Assembly (NCBI GenBank): GCA_049975065.1
Contig: JBNGDN010000002.1
From: Hydrogenovibrio sp049975065
GTDB lineage: Bacteria > Pseudomonadota > Gammaproteobacteria > Thiomicrospirales > Thiomicrospiraceae
Length of the DNA: 64,000 bases
Strand: one strand, 5' to 3'
Numbering within the stretch: position 1 is the stretch's first letter; every line of letters starts with the position of its first letter. Both the position numbers and the translations under genes were made by a program. The notes under the pieces are model-generated. The model saw only the letters and a list, made by a program, of their open reading frames with translations, was not told the DNA's origin and made no database searches. Shown piece after piece: positions 43,289 through 52,190 of the stretch.

Positions 43289-44804
43289 ATGTCTGAAATC
43301 TTGAAACAATTGCGCGAGGCGCTGTGGGATTCTTTGCGCAATATTCTGCCCATTTTGCTGGTCATTGTCGGCTTTCAGCTACTGGTCTTTCAGACAGTGC
43401 CGGATCAGTGGTTGGCGATTGCGTTCGGCTTTTTGATTGTTGTGCTGGGGGTGGCGTTTTTTCTGGTGGGGTTGGAAGTCGGCGTGTTTCCGCTGGGCAA
43501 CTCTCTGTCGAATGAATTTCTGCAAAAGCGTTCCGTCACGTTATTTGTGTTATTCGGGTTTGCGATTGNNNNNNNNNNNNNNNNNNNNNNNNNNNNNNNN
43601 NNNNNNNNNNNNNNNNNNNNNNNNNNNNNNNNNNNNNNNNNNNNNNNNNNNNNNNNNNNNNNNNNNNNTGCGATTGATTATCGCTTTTTCGGTGGGGGCG
43701 ATTACCGCCTTTGGCATCCTGCGCGCGCTGTTTGGCTGGTCGGTTTCGAAAATCATTATCAGCGGTTACCTGTTGGTGCTGGCGATTACGGCGATGACAC
43801 CGTCGGCGATTATTGGGCTGGCGTATGATTCCGGCGGGGTGGCCACCAATGTGGCGACGGTGCCGATTATTGTCGCCATTGGCATCGGCATCGCCTCGTC
43901 CATCCAAGGCCGCAGTGTATTGCGTGACGGCTTTGGCTTTGTGGCGCTGGCGGCGATTACGCCGATGCTCAGCATTCAGCTCTACGGTATTTTTGTACTG
44001 GGCGATGCGTTTGATCTGCCCAACGCTGGAACGGTTCCGGAAGTGGACGCCCTGCAGGCAGCGGCGAATTTTACTGTCTTTACGGTGTTGAATGGCTTGT
44101 TTGACACCTTTTTGAATATTCTGCCGATTTTGCTGACCATTTTGGTATTTCAGTATCTGGTGCTGCGTAAGAAACTGCCGAACCTGACCCATGTGGCGGT
44201 GGGGTTTGCATTTTTAGTGTTGGGGCTTTACGGGTTTATTCTGGGGATTAAACTGGGGTTGTTTCCGATTGGTGAGTCGATTGCCGCCAATCTGGTGGAA
44301 TTGAATAACCATACCTTTATTTATCTGTTTGCGTTTTTGGTCGGCTTTGGCACCACCATGGCGGAACCGGCGTTGGTGGCGGTCATTAAGCAGGCCGACC
44401 GTTATTCGGAAATTCGTTTAAACGTGAATCTCATACGCGTCTTGGTGGCGTTGGGCGTGGGTTGCGGCATTTTGCTGGGCACCTATAAAATTGTCCAGGG
44501 CTGGGATATTTGGTTGTTGATCACCTTGCTCTACGGGGTCGTGGTGCTGCTGGTGTTTTTTTCGCCCAAAGAAATGCACGCCTTTGCCTTTGATCTCGGC
44601 GGAGTCACCACCTCGGAAATCACCGTGCCGCTGGTGACGGCGTTCGGGATTTATCTGGCCACCAATATTGAGGGACGCAATATTCTGATGGACGGTTTCG
44701 GCTTGATTGCGTTTGCATCGGTGTTTCCGATGATTACCGTCCTGTCCTACAGTATTCTTGCGCGGTATTTCACTGCTCGCTCAAGAGAGGAACCGGTGCC
44801 GTGA
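43289..44804 (+). CDS. DUF1538 family membrane protein A (contains assembly gap)
   Basis: An integral membrane protein of about 500 residues in two homologous halves. The first half begins NILPILLVIVGFQLLVFQ and breaks at GFAI by the gap, where the family's AEPA motif should lie; it resumes RLIIAFSVGA and has AYDSGGVATNVATVP. The second half repeats these: GFGTTMAEPALVAV and AFDLGGVTTSEITVP. The frame differs on the two sides of the 100 N, so the gap length is not real. DUF1538 has no proven function; P-II and CBS neighbours suggest a regulated transporter. Confidence 0.88.
43569..43668. other. Assembly gap of 100 N inside the first DUF1538 gene
   Basis: TGCGATTG stands on both sides (43561-43568 and 43669-43676). 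Collapsing the repeat gives a frameshift, so sequence is truly missing, presumably the AEPA segment of the first repeat. Confidence 0.95.
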
Positions 44805-44863
44805 CGATGGTGCCTGTTCGTTGTTATCGTTTGATTATCTGACAAGAAAGGCCGATTTACGCC

Positions 44864-46597
44864 ATGAAAAAGGTTTCGTTTCACGACGTTGTTCAGCATG
44901 AACGCTTCAACACCAAGGTCATTACCTATAACGAATTGACCTATTCGCCGGAAGCGGCGTATCAGAAATATAAAGTCACCCGCACCGATGCGTTTCGGCT
45001 GTTACGTCCCTATCTGCAGTCGCGAGTGTGGGAGCAGGCGAAGGCGGTGATGCCGCTGACGCTGTATCTGGTGCTGTTTCAGATTCTGATTTTGCATCAG
45101 CCGATCAAAGAGGCGTCGATTATTTTCGGTGGCATGCTGGCGGTCATTATCGGGCTGATGTTTTTTATGGAAGGGCTGCGACTGGGGCTGATGCCGTTCG
45201 GTGAGGCCATCGGTAATAAACTGCCGCAAAAATCCACTCTGCCGGTGGTGTTGCTGGTGGCGTTTTTATTGGGCATTGGTGTGACCTTTGCCGAACCGGC
45301 GATTGGTGCGCTCAAAGCCGCCGGGTCGAATGTGGATCCGAACAGTGCCCCTTACTTATATGTGCTGCTCAATCATTGGGCGGATACGCTGGTGCTGGTG
45401 GTGGGCGGCGGCGTGGGGCTGGCCGCCGTGCTCGGCACTTTGCGGTTTTTGTACGATTGGAGTCTGAAACCGATGATTTTTGCCACGGTGATTCCCACCT
45501 TGCTGATTACGCTCTATTCCATGCAGCACGCCGACCTAGTGCATATTGTCGGCCTGGCGTGGGACAGCGGCGCGGTGACCACCGGACCGGTGACGGTGCC
45601 GCTGGTGTTGGCGCTGGGCATCGGCATTGCCTCGGCGGCGGGCAGTGGCAACCAATCGCTGTCCGGCTTCGGGATTGTGACCTTGGCGTCCTTGTTTCCG
45701 ATTATCGGGGTGCAGTTGCTGGCGATTTACATTTATCACACAGTTTCGGTGGACGAAATCCTGGCGTTGAGTCAATTTGTCGCCGAGACGGAAGTCGATT
45801 GGTATGAGGCCACGCCGTTTGTGGAGATCATTGCCGGATTGCGTGCGATTGTGCCGTTGATGTTGTTCCTTGGCTTGGTGTTGCTGATGTTGCGTGACCG
45901 GCTGCAGAATGGCCAGGTGGTCTTGTTGGGGTTGGCGTTTGCCGTGATTGGGATGATTATCTTTAACTTAGGGTTGACCTATGGCCTAGCCAAACTCGGC
46001 GGACAGGCGGGCGGCATGATTCCGGGCGCCTTTACCGGTATTGAATCCGTGAAGGACTCACCGATTTATTGGTTCAGCATGGGCATTGTGATTACGGTGA
46101 TTTTTGCCTTTGCGCTCGGCTTTGGCGCGACCTTGGCCGAACCGGCCTTGAATGCTTTGGGCATGACCGTCGAGCGTCTGACGAATGGGGCTTTCAAAAA
46201 ACAAACCCTGATGATGGCCGTATCCTTTGGGGTCGGTGTCGGCATTGCGCTGGGTGTGGCGAAAATCATTTTCGACTGGTCACTGGCCTGGCTGTTGATT
46301 CCGGCGTATCTCGTCGCGCTGGTGTTGACGGTGTTGTCCACCGAAGAATTTGTCAATGTCGCCTGGGACAGTGCCGGGGTGACCACCGGACCGGTCACAG
46401 TGCCGTTGGTGCTGGCGATGGGGCTTGGCTTGGGTCAGGCGGTCGGGGTGGTGGAGGGCTTTGGCATTTTGTCGATGGCCTCCATCGGGCCGATTATCAG
46501 TGTGCTGTTAACCGGATTGTGGATTAAGTGGCGCTGCCAACTGCGTGAAAGCGCCAATTTAAAAGCCGAAGCGGCGGCTGGGCACTCGCACAGTTGA
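44864..46597 (+). CDS. DUF1538 family membrane protein B
   Basis: 577 residues; complete. After a polar N-terminal 55 residues, two homologous membrane halves each carry GVTFAEPAIGAL / GFGATLAEPALNAL (near residues 143 and 424) and AWDSGAVTTGPVTVPLV / AWDSAGVTTGPVTVPLV (near 233 and 500). The conserved acidic-proline and Asp-Ser motifs in the membrane look like a substrate or ion site. It differs from protein A in its longer N-terminus, so the two may form a heteromer. It lies 59 bases after protein A and is followed by a P-II gene. Confidence 0.92.
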   Translation: MKKVSFHDVVQHERFNTKVITYNELTYSPEAAYQKYKVTRTDAFRLLRPYLQSRVWEQAKAVMPLTLYLVLFQILILHQPIKEASIIFGGMLAVIIGLMFFMEGLRLGLMPFGEAIGNKLPQKSTLPVVLLVAFLLGIGVTFAEPAIGALKAAGSNVDPNSAPYLYVLLNHWADTLVLVVGGGVGLAAVLGTLRFLYDWSLKPMIFATVIPTLLITLYSMQHADLVHIVGLAWDSGAVTTGPVTVPLVLALGIGIASAAGSGNQSLSGFGIVTLASLFPIIGVQLLAIYIYHTVSVDEILALSQFVAETEVDWYEATPFVEIIAGLRAIVPLMLFLGLVLLMLRDRLQNGQVVLLGLAFAVIGMIIFNLGLTYGLAKLGGQAGGMIPGAFTGIESVKDSPIYWFSMGIVITVIFAFALGFGATLAEPALNALGMTVERLTNGAFKKQTLMMAVSFGVGVGIALGVAKIIFDWSLAWLLIPAYLVALVLTVLSTEEFVNVAWDSAGVTTGPVTVPLVLAMGLGLGQAVGVVEGFGILSMASIGPIISVLLTGLWIKWRCQLRESANLKAEAAAGHSHS

Positions 46598-46640
46598 AGC
46601 GGAACGAAGAACGCGGACAGCAAAACAGAGCGGAGACGAT

Positions 46641-47051
46641 ATGAAATTACAAAAAGAAATGACAATTTTGACCGACGTGGCCTTGATCACCTGCATGGTG
46701 CCGCGTGGCAAGGGGGATGCCATAGTGGCGGCAGCCAGAGCGGCGGGCGCTCAGGGCGCCTCCATTCATTATGGCCGTGGCGCGGGGGTGCGTGAGCGTC
46801 TGGGGCTGTTGAGCATCACCGTGGAAGCGGAAAAAGAAGTCATTCAAATCATGGTCTCCAAGCAGCAGGAAGAAGAGGTGTTTGCCGAAATGTTTGTGGC
46901 CGGTGAACTGGATGTGCCCGGCATGGGCATTATGTTTGTGACGCCGCTGGAAAAAGCCGCCGCTTACATTCCGCCGAACGTGATTGAGCGCATTGAGAAA
47001 GAGCGGGCGCTAAAAGTGGCGGCCACCACCATCGCCATGCCGGAACAATAG
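46641..47051 (+). CDS. P-II family regulatory protein, second of the DUF1538 locus
   Basis: 136 residues: LITCMVPRGKGDAIVAAARA, GAQGASIHYGRGAGVRERLG (T-loop region), then IQIMVSKQQEEEVFAEMFVA and a helical C-terminal extension. It resembles the P-II-like protein at 42519 most in the GA-GAxIxxxRGxG segment. Position directly after DUF1538 protein B suggests it controls that protein, as GlnK does AmtB or SbtB does SbtA. Confidence 0.85.
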   Translation: MKLQKEMTILTDVALITCMVPRGKGDAIVAAARAAGAQGASIHYGRGAGVRERLGLLSITVEAEKEVIQIMVSKQQEEEVFAEMFVAGELDVPGMGIMFVTPLEKAAAYIPPNVIERIEKERALKVAATTIAMPEQ

Positions 47052-47064
47052 CGAGGCCTTTGAG

Positions 47065-47490
47065 ATGCTGAATCACGATCATTGCCTGCAGGCGAAATCC
47101 ATTGTGTGTATTCTGTCGCGGGGTCATTCCAAAGCGATTCTGGAGGATTTGTATCAGCAGGATCATGTGCTGGCGACGGAATATGTGTCGGTGCGCAATC
47201 AACACTCGCTGTTGTCGGAAAAGGATTGGGAAGAAATGGATATGCTGCGCGTCATCGTCGCACCGCAGTATGCCGATCAGGTATTTGAACATCTGTATTC
47301 TCTATGCGACATAGAAAATGTGGAAGGCGCTTATATGTTTCAGCACAATGTGCCTTGGGTGACGCACTTTGAAATGCCCGACTTGCCGGAAGGCGGCGTG
47401 CATATGAAGGATTTGGATCATCCCGATAAATGGCCCGACGAACTGGATGAGGCCAAGGTGACCAATCTTAAAAAATTAGCCTCCGATTGA
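47065..47490 (+). CDS. Possible third P-II-like protein, end of the DUF1538 locus
   Basis: 141 residues with KSIVCILSRGHSKAILEDLY, then MLRVIVAPQYADQVFEHLY and a C-terminal acidic tail. The two beta-alpha-beta-like units suggest another divergent P-II fold, but I recognise no named family. It follows the P-II gene by 13 bases and closes the locus, facing the convergent flavin reductase gene. Confidence 0.6.
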   Translation: MLNHDHCLQAKSIVCILSRGHSKAILEDLYQQDHVLATEYVSVRNQHSLLSEKDWEEMDMLRVIVAPQYADQVFEHLYSLCDIENVEGAYMFQHNVPWVTHFEMPDLPEGGVHMKDLDHPDKWPDELDEAKVTNLKKLASD

Positions 47491-47538
47491 GGCATCCGGC
47501 GCAACCGGTCGCACGGAATCCTCGTTTCGTATCCTGTT

Positions 47539-48240
47539 TTAGTTAAAGGCCGCCTCTGGCAATCCAGCCGAGATAAAGTCGGCTTTAGCCGCTTCCTGCA
47601 TGGCCCAGGGGCCGCAGAGATAGACACGGCTGCGGCTGAGATCGGGAAAATCGTGCAGCACCTGATGATGCACCAGTTTTTGCGGGTCGGCGGTGCTGAC
47701 ATCGCCGGAAATCACGGTGTGAAAGTGCAGACGGTCGTCTTTTTCGGCCAGCGAACGCATTTCCGTTTGGCGGTAAAGCCCCGCTTCGGTTTGCGCACCC
47801 CAGTAAAATTCAATCGGGCGATTGAAATGGCGGGTATCCAGTTTCAACAGGTTTTCCAATAGCGCAAACATCGGTGCAAAGCCGGTGCCACCCGCCACCA
47901 GTATCACCCTGTCTTTGGCGTTCAACTCGGTGGCCGCATCCAAACGGTATTGGTCGTTCGGGCCTTGCACATAAAGCGTTTCACCCACGTCAAGCGCAAA
48001 CAGATCCTGCATCCATTGCGACTGGTCGTGATCGCGAATGTGCAGTTCAATGCGCCCCGAGGTGGTCGGTGCACGGGCAATGGAAAAGGGTTTTAAGGTT
48101 TCCAGCGTCATGCCGAGCAGCACATATTGACCACTGTGGTAATCAAAATGGGTCGAAGGTTGCAGTTTGATGAGCAAGGTGTCTTCCGTAAGCCATTTTT
48201 TTTCCGCAATAATCATGGGTTGGGTGTCGGTGTTCGGCAT
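47539..48240 (-). CDS. NAD(P)H-flavin/ferredoxin reductase-like protein
   Basis: A 233-residue FNR-superfamily protein. PFSIARAP near residue 50 matches the flavin-binding RxYS-type region, VAGGTGFAPMFALLEN binds nicotinamide, and RVYLCGPWAMQEAA closes the fold. There is no ferredoxin domain, so it is like Fre/LuxG or a stand-alone reductase subunit. The ATG at 48240 is chosen; the frame remains open to 48486 across the gap to xthA. Confidence 0.88.
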   Translation of the reverse strand: MPNTDTQPMIIAEKKWLTEDTLLIKLQPSTHFDYHSGQYVLLGMTLETLKPFSIARAPTTSGRIELHIRDHDQSQWMQDLFALDVGETLYVQGPNDQYRLDAATELNAKDRVILVAGGTGFAPMFALLENLLKLDTRHFNRPIEFYWGAQTEAGLYRQTEMRSLAEKDDRLHFHTVISGDVSTADPQKLVHHQVLHDFPDLSRSRVYLCGPWAMQEAAKADFISAGLPEAAFN

Positions 48241-48310
48241 GGTGCGTCCTGTGTCAGTTAGAGGGGGTGGCAGGCCTGGCGAAATACACCAGGTCTGGTA
48301 AAGTTCGGTA

Positions 48311-49132
48311 TTAGAGCTGAAAATCCGTCCAGACCGGCGCGTGATCGGAGGGCTTTTCCATGGCGCGGATGTCGTAAGCGACACCGCTGTCGGTGGCTTT
48401 TGCCGCCAGCGGTTTGGTCGCCAATAGGGTGTCGATGCGCAGTCCGCGTTTCGGGTCGTCGGCAAAGCCTTTGGAGCGGTAGTCAAACCAGCTGAAAATG
48501 CGATCTTCCTCCGGGTGGATTTGACGGAAGGTGTCTTTCAGTCCCCAGTGGATGAGCGTACTCCACCATTCGCGTTCTTCCGGCAGGAAACTGGTTTTGC
48601 CGTCCCGCAACCAACGTTTACGGTTGGGTTCGCCGATACCGATGTCTTTGTCTTCCGGCGAGATATTGAAATCGCCCATCACGATGAGGTTCTGTTCCGG
48701 GGAGCACTTTTCGTTCAAGTATTGCATCAAGTCCTGATAAAAGGCTTCTTTGGCCGGAAACTTCGTCGGATGGCTGCGGTTTTCGCCTTGCGGAAAATAG
48801 CCGTTGACGATGCGGATTTCATGGCCGTTGGCATCGACAAAATCGCCGATAATCATGCGTTTCTGAGCGTCGTCGCCATCGTGATCCCAGCCGAATTGAC
48901 GGTCTTTTAATGTCAGGTCGTTTTTGAACAGTAATGCCACGCCGTAATGGGTTTTTTGCCCCATAAAGATGGCTTGGTAGCCCATGGCTTCGATGTCGTT
49001 GACCGGGAATTCATGATCCTGAACCTTGGTTTCCTGCAACCCGATGATGTCGGGGGCGTATTGATCGGTTAAGGCTTGAAGTTGGTGCAGACGCATGCGC
49101 ACGCTGTTGACATTGAACGATACGATTTTCAT
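48311..49132 (-). CDS. xthA: Exodeoxyribonuclease III
   Basis: 273 residues starting MKIVSFNVNSVRMRLHQL, with GLQETKVQD (metal-binding Glu), FPQGENR, MGDFNISPEDKDIG, and the closing PSDHAPVW with the catalytic His. It cuts DNA at abasic sites and degrades 3' ends during base-excision repair. Two imperfect palindrome copies lie just past its end (48270-48279, 48289-48298). Confidence 0.97.
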   Translation of the reverse strand: MKIVSFNVNSVRMRLHQLQALTDQYAPDIIGLQETKVQDHEFPVNDIEAMGYQAIFMGQKTHYGVALLFKNDLTLKDRQFGWDHDGDDAQKRMIIGDFVDANGHEIRIVNGYFPQGENRSHPTKFPAKEAFYQDLMQYLNEKCSPEQNLIVMGDFNISPEDKDIGIGEPNRKRWLRDGKTSFLPEEREWWSTLIHWGLKDTFRQIHPEEDRIFSWFDYRSKGFADDPKRGLRIDTLLATKPLAAKATDSGVAYDIRAMEKPSDHAPVWTDFQL

Positions 49133-49366
49133 AAGTGATTTCTTGGGATAAAGACGGTTTGATGTGATGAAATTGGGGATCAACCTCGGACATAACTTAG
49201 GTTGGGTGAATAAATACAATTCTCATTTAATTTTATGATTGTATCAGAAACCTATCTTATACCCAAGATCCGCCTTTAGGAATACCAAAAAAATGCTGAC
49301 CGAAAAAAGACGGACGTCAAGAAAGTCTTGCCGAGTTTGTCAAGATGGTAAGCTTTTTACGCCTTT

Positions 49367-49395
49367 TTGACAGTTTTATGACATTGCTGTAAACT
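49367..49395 (+). promoter_or_regulatory. Sigma-70-like promoter of the GGDEF sensor gene
   Basis: TTGACA (49367-49372) and TAAACT (49390-49395) with a 17-base spacer, 37 bases before the ATG at 49433. The rest of 49133-49366 shows no gene. Confidence 0.65.
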
Positions 49396-49432
49396 CGTGG
49401 CCTTTTTTTTCGTTGAGGATTTACGGTGCTTT

Positions 49433-52066
49433 ATGCGAACTGTGTCCGTGTTTAACAAGCCTTCGATTCGATGGACGATTTTCAGTCTGTTTATCCTTCT
49501 CGTTATGCTGACGATTGGTGTCTTGCTATTGACGCAATATGTCTTCAACGAACGCTTTGCTTACACCCAGGCGGAAGCACGGTTTGTCACCTTGGTGGAG
49601 CGGCTTGAAGCGCAACGGCAGGCCTTGAACGATGAAACACGCCGTGATTTAAAGCTGCTGGCGCAAGTGCCGAATTTGAACAACCGCGTCACCCTGTCTG
49701 AATCGCATCCTGCCTTGACGCCGTTTGTGCAGCTGCTGGCCAATCGACCCCAAGCCTATGCCGTTTATGTGGCGCGGGAGGAAGGTGACTTCTACGAGGT
49801 GATTAATCTGGCCAGCGATCCGCGTGTTCCGGCGCTGTTGCAGGCACCCGCTGGGGCGCGTTGGGCGTTGGTATTGCTCAGTGATGAGGACGACTATCAA
49901 TTTAAGCATTTTCACTTTCTCGATGAGCGTCTCACCCAGTTGAGCGAGCGCCGTGAGCGCACGCGTTATCAGCCGCAGAAACGCCCTTGGTTTCAGGCCG
50001 CTCGCCAGCAGCAGGCTGAAGTGGTGTCGTCTAAGCCCTATCTGTTTAATCATTTGAATGCCACGGGGGTGACCTATTCCTATGCGTTGAAAGATGGCAG
50101 TGTGTTGGCGATGGATTACACCCTATCGTTTCTCGCCAGAGATCTGGCGCGCTTCAAGCCCACGGCGGATTCTCGCGTGTTTGTGTTTGATGAGCATGGC
50201 CGTATTCAATTCAGCGAAGCGGGCTGGGCGTCGGATGCACTGAGTCAGGGGTTTCTCGCCGATATAGAACCCATGTCGTTGTCGCCTCAGGAGCAGGCCT
50301 TTGTCGAGGCCGCACCGGTGATCCGGGTGTCCAATCAACGGGACTGGCCGCCGTTTGACTTTGTGGAGGCTGGACAGCCAAAAGGGTTTTCCATTGACTT
50401 AATGCGGGTGCTGGCGGCGAAAACGGGTTTACGGTTTCAGTTTGTCAATGACTACACCTTTCGAGAAATGCTGCAGGCTTTGCAAAATGGCGGTTTGGAT
50501 TTGGTGCATACGGTGTTTAAAACGCCAAGTCGTGAAGCGCTGGGCGATTTTGGCAAGGCACACTTTGACGCGCAAAACAGTTTTATTACCCGCCAAAACG
50601 TGCCGGTGATTGACGGCTTTTCGGAGCTGAAAGGGCAAACCTTGGCGATGGTGGACGGCTGGTCCACCACAGATTACATTGACGAGCATTACCCCAATAT
50701 CAAGCTGCTGCGCGTTCCGGACATTATGACGGCTTTGGATGCGGTTCAGCAGGGCAAGGCGTATGCAACGATTGATACACCAGAAAGTTTCTATCACTTG
50801 CGTTCAATTTATGGGTTGGACGATTTGACGGTGAACCAATCTCTTCCTTTGCGACACCCAATCCACGATGCGAGTCTGTATTTGCTGGTTTCGAACGATT
50901 TACCGGATTTGCGCACGCTCTTGAATCGCGCGCTTTCTGAAGTGTCGCCGAGAACCCTAAACACTTTAAAAAAACGCTGGAACCTGCGTGAAAATGCTAG
51001 GGAAGACGCATTGGAAGTGCGGGTGCCAGACGCTTTCGTGCAAACGGTCAAACAACAACAGCCCTATCAAGTATTTGGTCTTCATGACGAAAATGTCAAC
51101 TGGCTCGCGGCCTATGCGACACTGCCGGAAGCCAGTCGTGAGAATTTGTACTTGGGGATGATGACGCCCAAGAACACAGTGTTGGGGCCTTATCGGCACA
51201 TGATGTCCTTGTCCGGTCTGGCGGGTATTGTGATTTTCGTGCTGATGTTGCCAATTATTTGGTGGGTGACATCTCGTCTGGTGCATCCGATCTATCGGTT
51301 GCGTCATATGGCGGCGCTGGTGAAAAAGAAACGTTTTGACGAAGTTAAGGCGGTGGACAGTCACATTAAAGAGTTGCATCAGTTGTCGTATGCGATGCAC
51401 GATATGGCGTTGGGCGTGCGGGATTATGAAGCGGAACAGCGCAAAACGGTTGAGTTGCAGAAGATGTTTGTCGATCATCTAAAAGAAAACGAAAAGGTGT
51501 TGGAGTCGCGGGTTCAGGAGCGCACGCGTGCGCTGGAACAGGCCAATCAGCAATTGCAGGACAGTCGCGAGAAATTGCGTTACCAAGCCTTTCACGATGC
51601 CTTGACGGGCTTGCCGAACCGACAAGCCTTTAATCATTTTCTAGCCGACGTTCTGTCCACCTCCGTTGGGTTTGCCTTGGTCATGGTGGATTTGAACAAG
51701 TTTAAAGCCATTAACGATACCCATGGACACGCGGCGGGGGATCACATTCTGGTTGAGGTGGCCAATCGGTTACAGCAGGCGGTCTCGGCGGGGGTGCGGA
51801 TCGCGCGGATTGGCGGAGATGAATTTGTCATGATTTGGCCAGGCCTGATGGAACAAGCCGATGCCGATCGGATGAAGCAACGGCTGGTGGACGAGGTGGA
51901 GGGGCCGTGCGAATACATAGGCACTCGGTTGGAGGTGAGTTTGAGCATTGGGGTGGCGCGGTATCCGCAACAGGCCACCACGGAAGTGGAGCTATTCCGG
52001 TTGGCGGATGAAGCCATGTACGAACACAAAATGGCTCGGAAGATGGTGCGGCGTTCGACGCTGTGA
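49433..52066 (+). CDS. Diguanylate cyclase with periplasmic solute-binding (PBPb) sensor
   Basis: About 877 residues. An N-terminal membrane helix (about 12-35) is followed by a dCache-like region, a type 3 solute-binding domain (near 285-510; IRVSNQRDWPPFDFV, GFSIDLMRVLAAKTGL), a second helix near 590-612, a HAMP/coiled-coil linker, and a GGDEF domain with intact RIGGDEF near 800. No RxxD inhibitory site is seen before it. It should make c-di-GMP in response to a periplasmic amino acid-like ligand. ATG 49433 is preferred over 49397. Confidence 0.93.
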   Translation: MRTVSVFNKPSIRWTIFSLFILLVMLTIGVLLLTQYVFNERFAYTQAEARFVTLVERLEAQRQALNDETRRDLKLLAQVPNLNNRVTLSESHPALTPFVQLLANRPQAYAVYVAREEGDFYEVINLASDPRVPALLQAPAGARWALVLLSDEDDYQFKHFHFLDERLTQLSERRERTRYQPQKRPWFQAARQQQAEVVSSKPYLFNHLNATGVTYSYALKDGSVLAMDYTLSFLARDLARFKPTADSRVFVFDEHGRIQFSEAGWASDALSQGFLADIEPMSLSPQEQAFVEAAPVIRVSNQRDWPPFDFVEAGQPKGFSIDLMRVLAAKTGLRFQFVNDYTFREMLQALQNGGLDLVHTVFKTPSREALGDFGKAHFDAQNSFITRQNVPVIDGFSELKGQTLAMVDGWSTTDYIDEHYPNIKLLRVPDIMTALDAVQQGKAYATIDTPESFYHLRSIYGLDDLTVNQSLPLRHPIHDASLYLLVSNDLPDLRTLLNRALSEVSPRTLNTLKKRWNLRENAREDALEVRVPDAFVQTVKQQQPYQVFGLHDENVNWLAAYATLPEASRENLYLGMMTPKNTVLGPYRHMMSLSGLAGIVIFVLMLPIIWWVTSRLVHPIYRLRHMAALVKKKRFDEVKAVDSHIKELHQLSYAMHDMALGVRDYEAEQRKTVELQKMFVDHLKENEKVLESRVQERTRALEQANQQLQDSREKLRYQAFHDALTGLPNRQAFNHFLADVLSTSVGFALVMVDLNKFKAINDTHGHAAGDHILVEVANRLQQAVSAGVRIARIGGDEFVMIWPGLMEQADADRMKQRLVDEVEGPCEYIGTRLEVSLSIGVARYPQQATTEVELFRLADEAMYEHKMARKMVRRSTL

Positions 52067-52101
52067 TGGTCGCAACCGAATGGTTGCAGAAGGTTTTTTA
52101 A

Positions 52102-52111
52102 CCAGGCCTGG
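52102..52111. repeat. CCAGGCCTGG palindrome, intergenic copy
   Basis: An exact copy 36 bases past the diguanylate cyclase stop, preceded by TTTTTTAA; first exact copy after the 12-kb empty stretch. Confidence 0.95.
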
Positions 52112-52190
52112 CCATTTCGGTTTTTATGTGGTCGTCCGGTGCATCTGCTAAAATAGCCGTTTTTGACGGATGAACAGAGAGCATCAGCGC

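Noticed and set aside
43569..43668. Frameshifted pseudogene in DUF1538 protein A
   Set aside because: The frame change coincides exactly with the 100-N gap of unknown true length, so it is an assembly effect.
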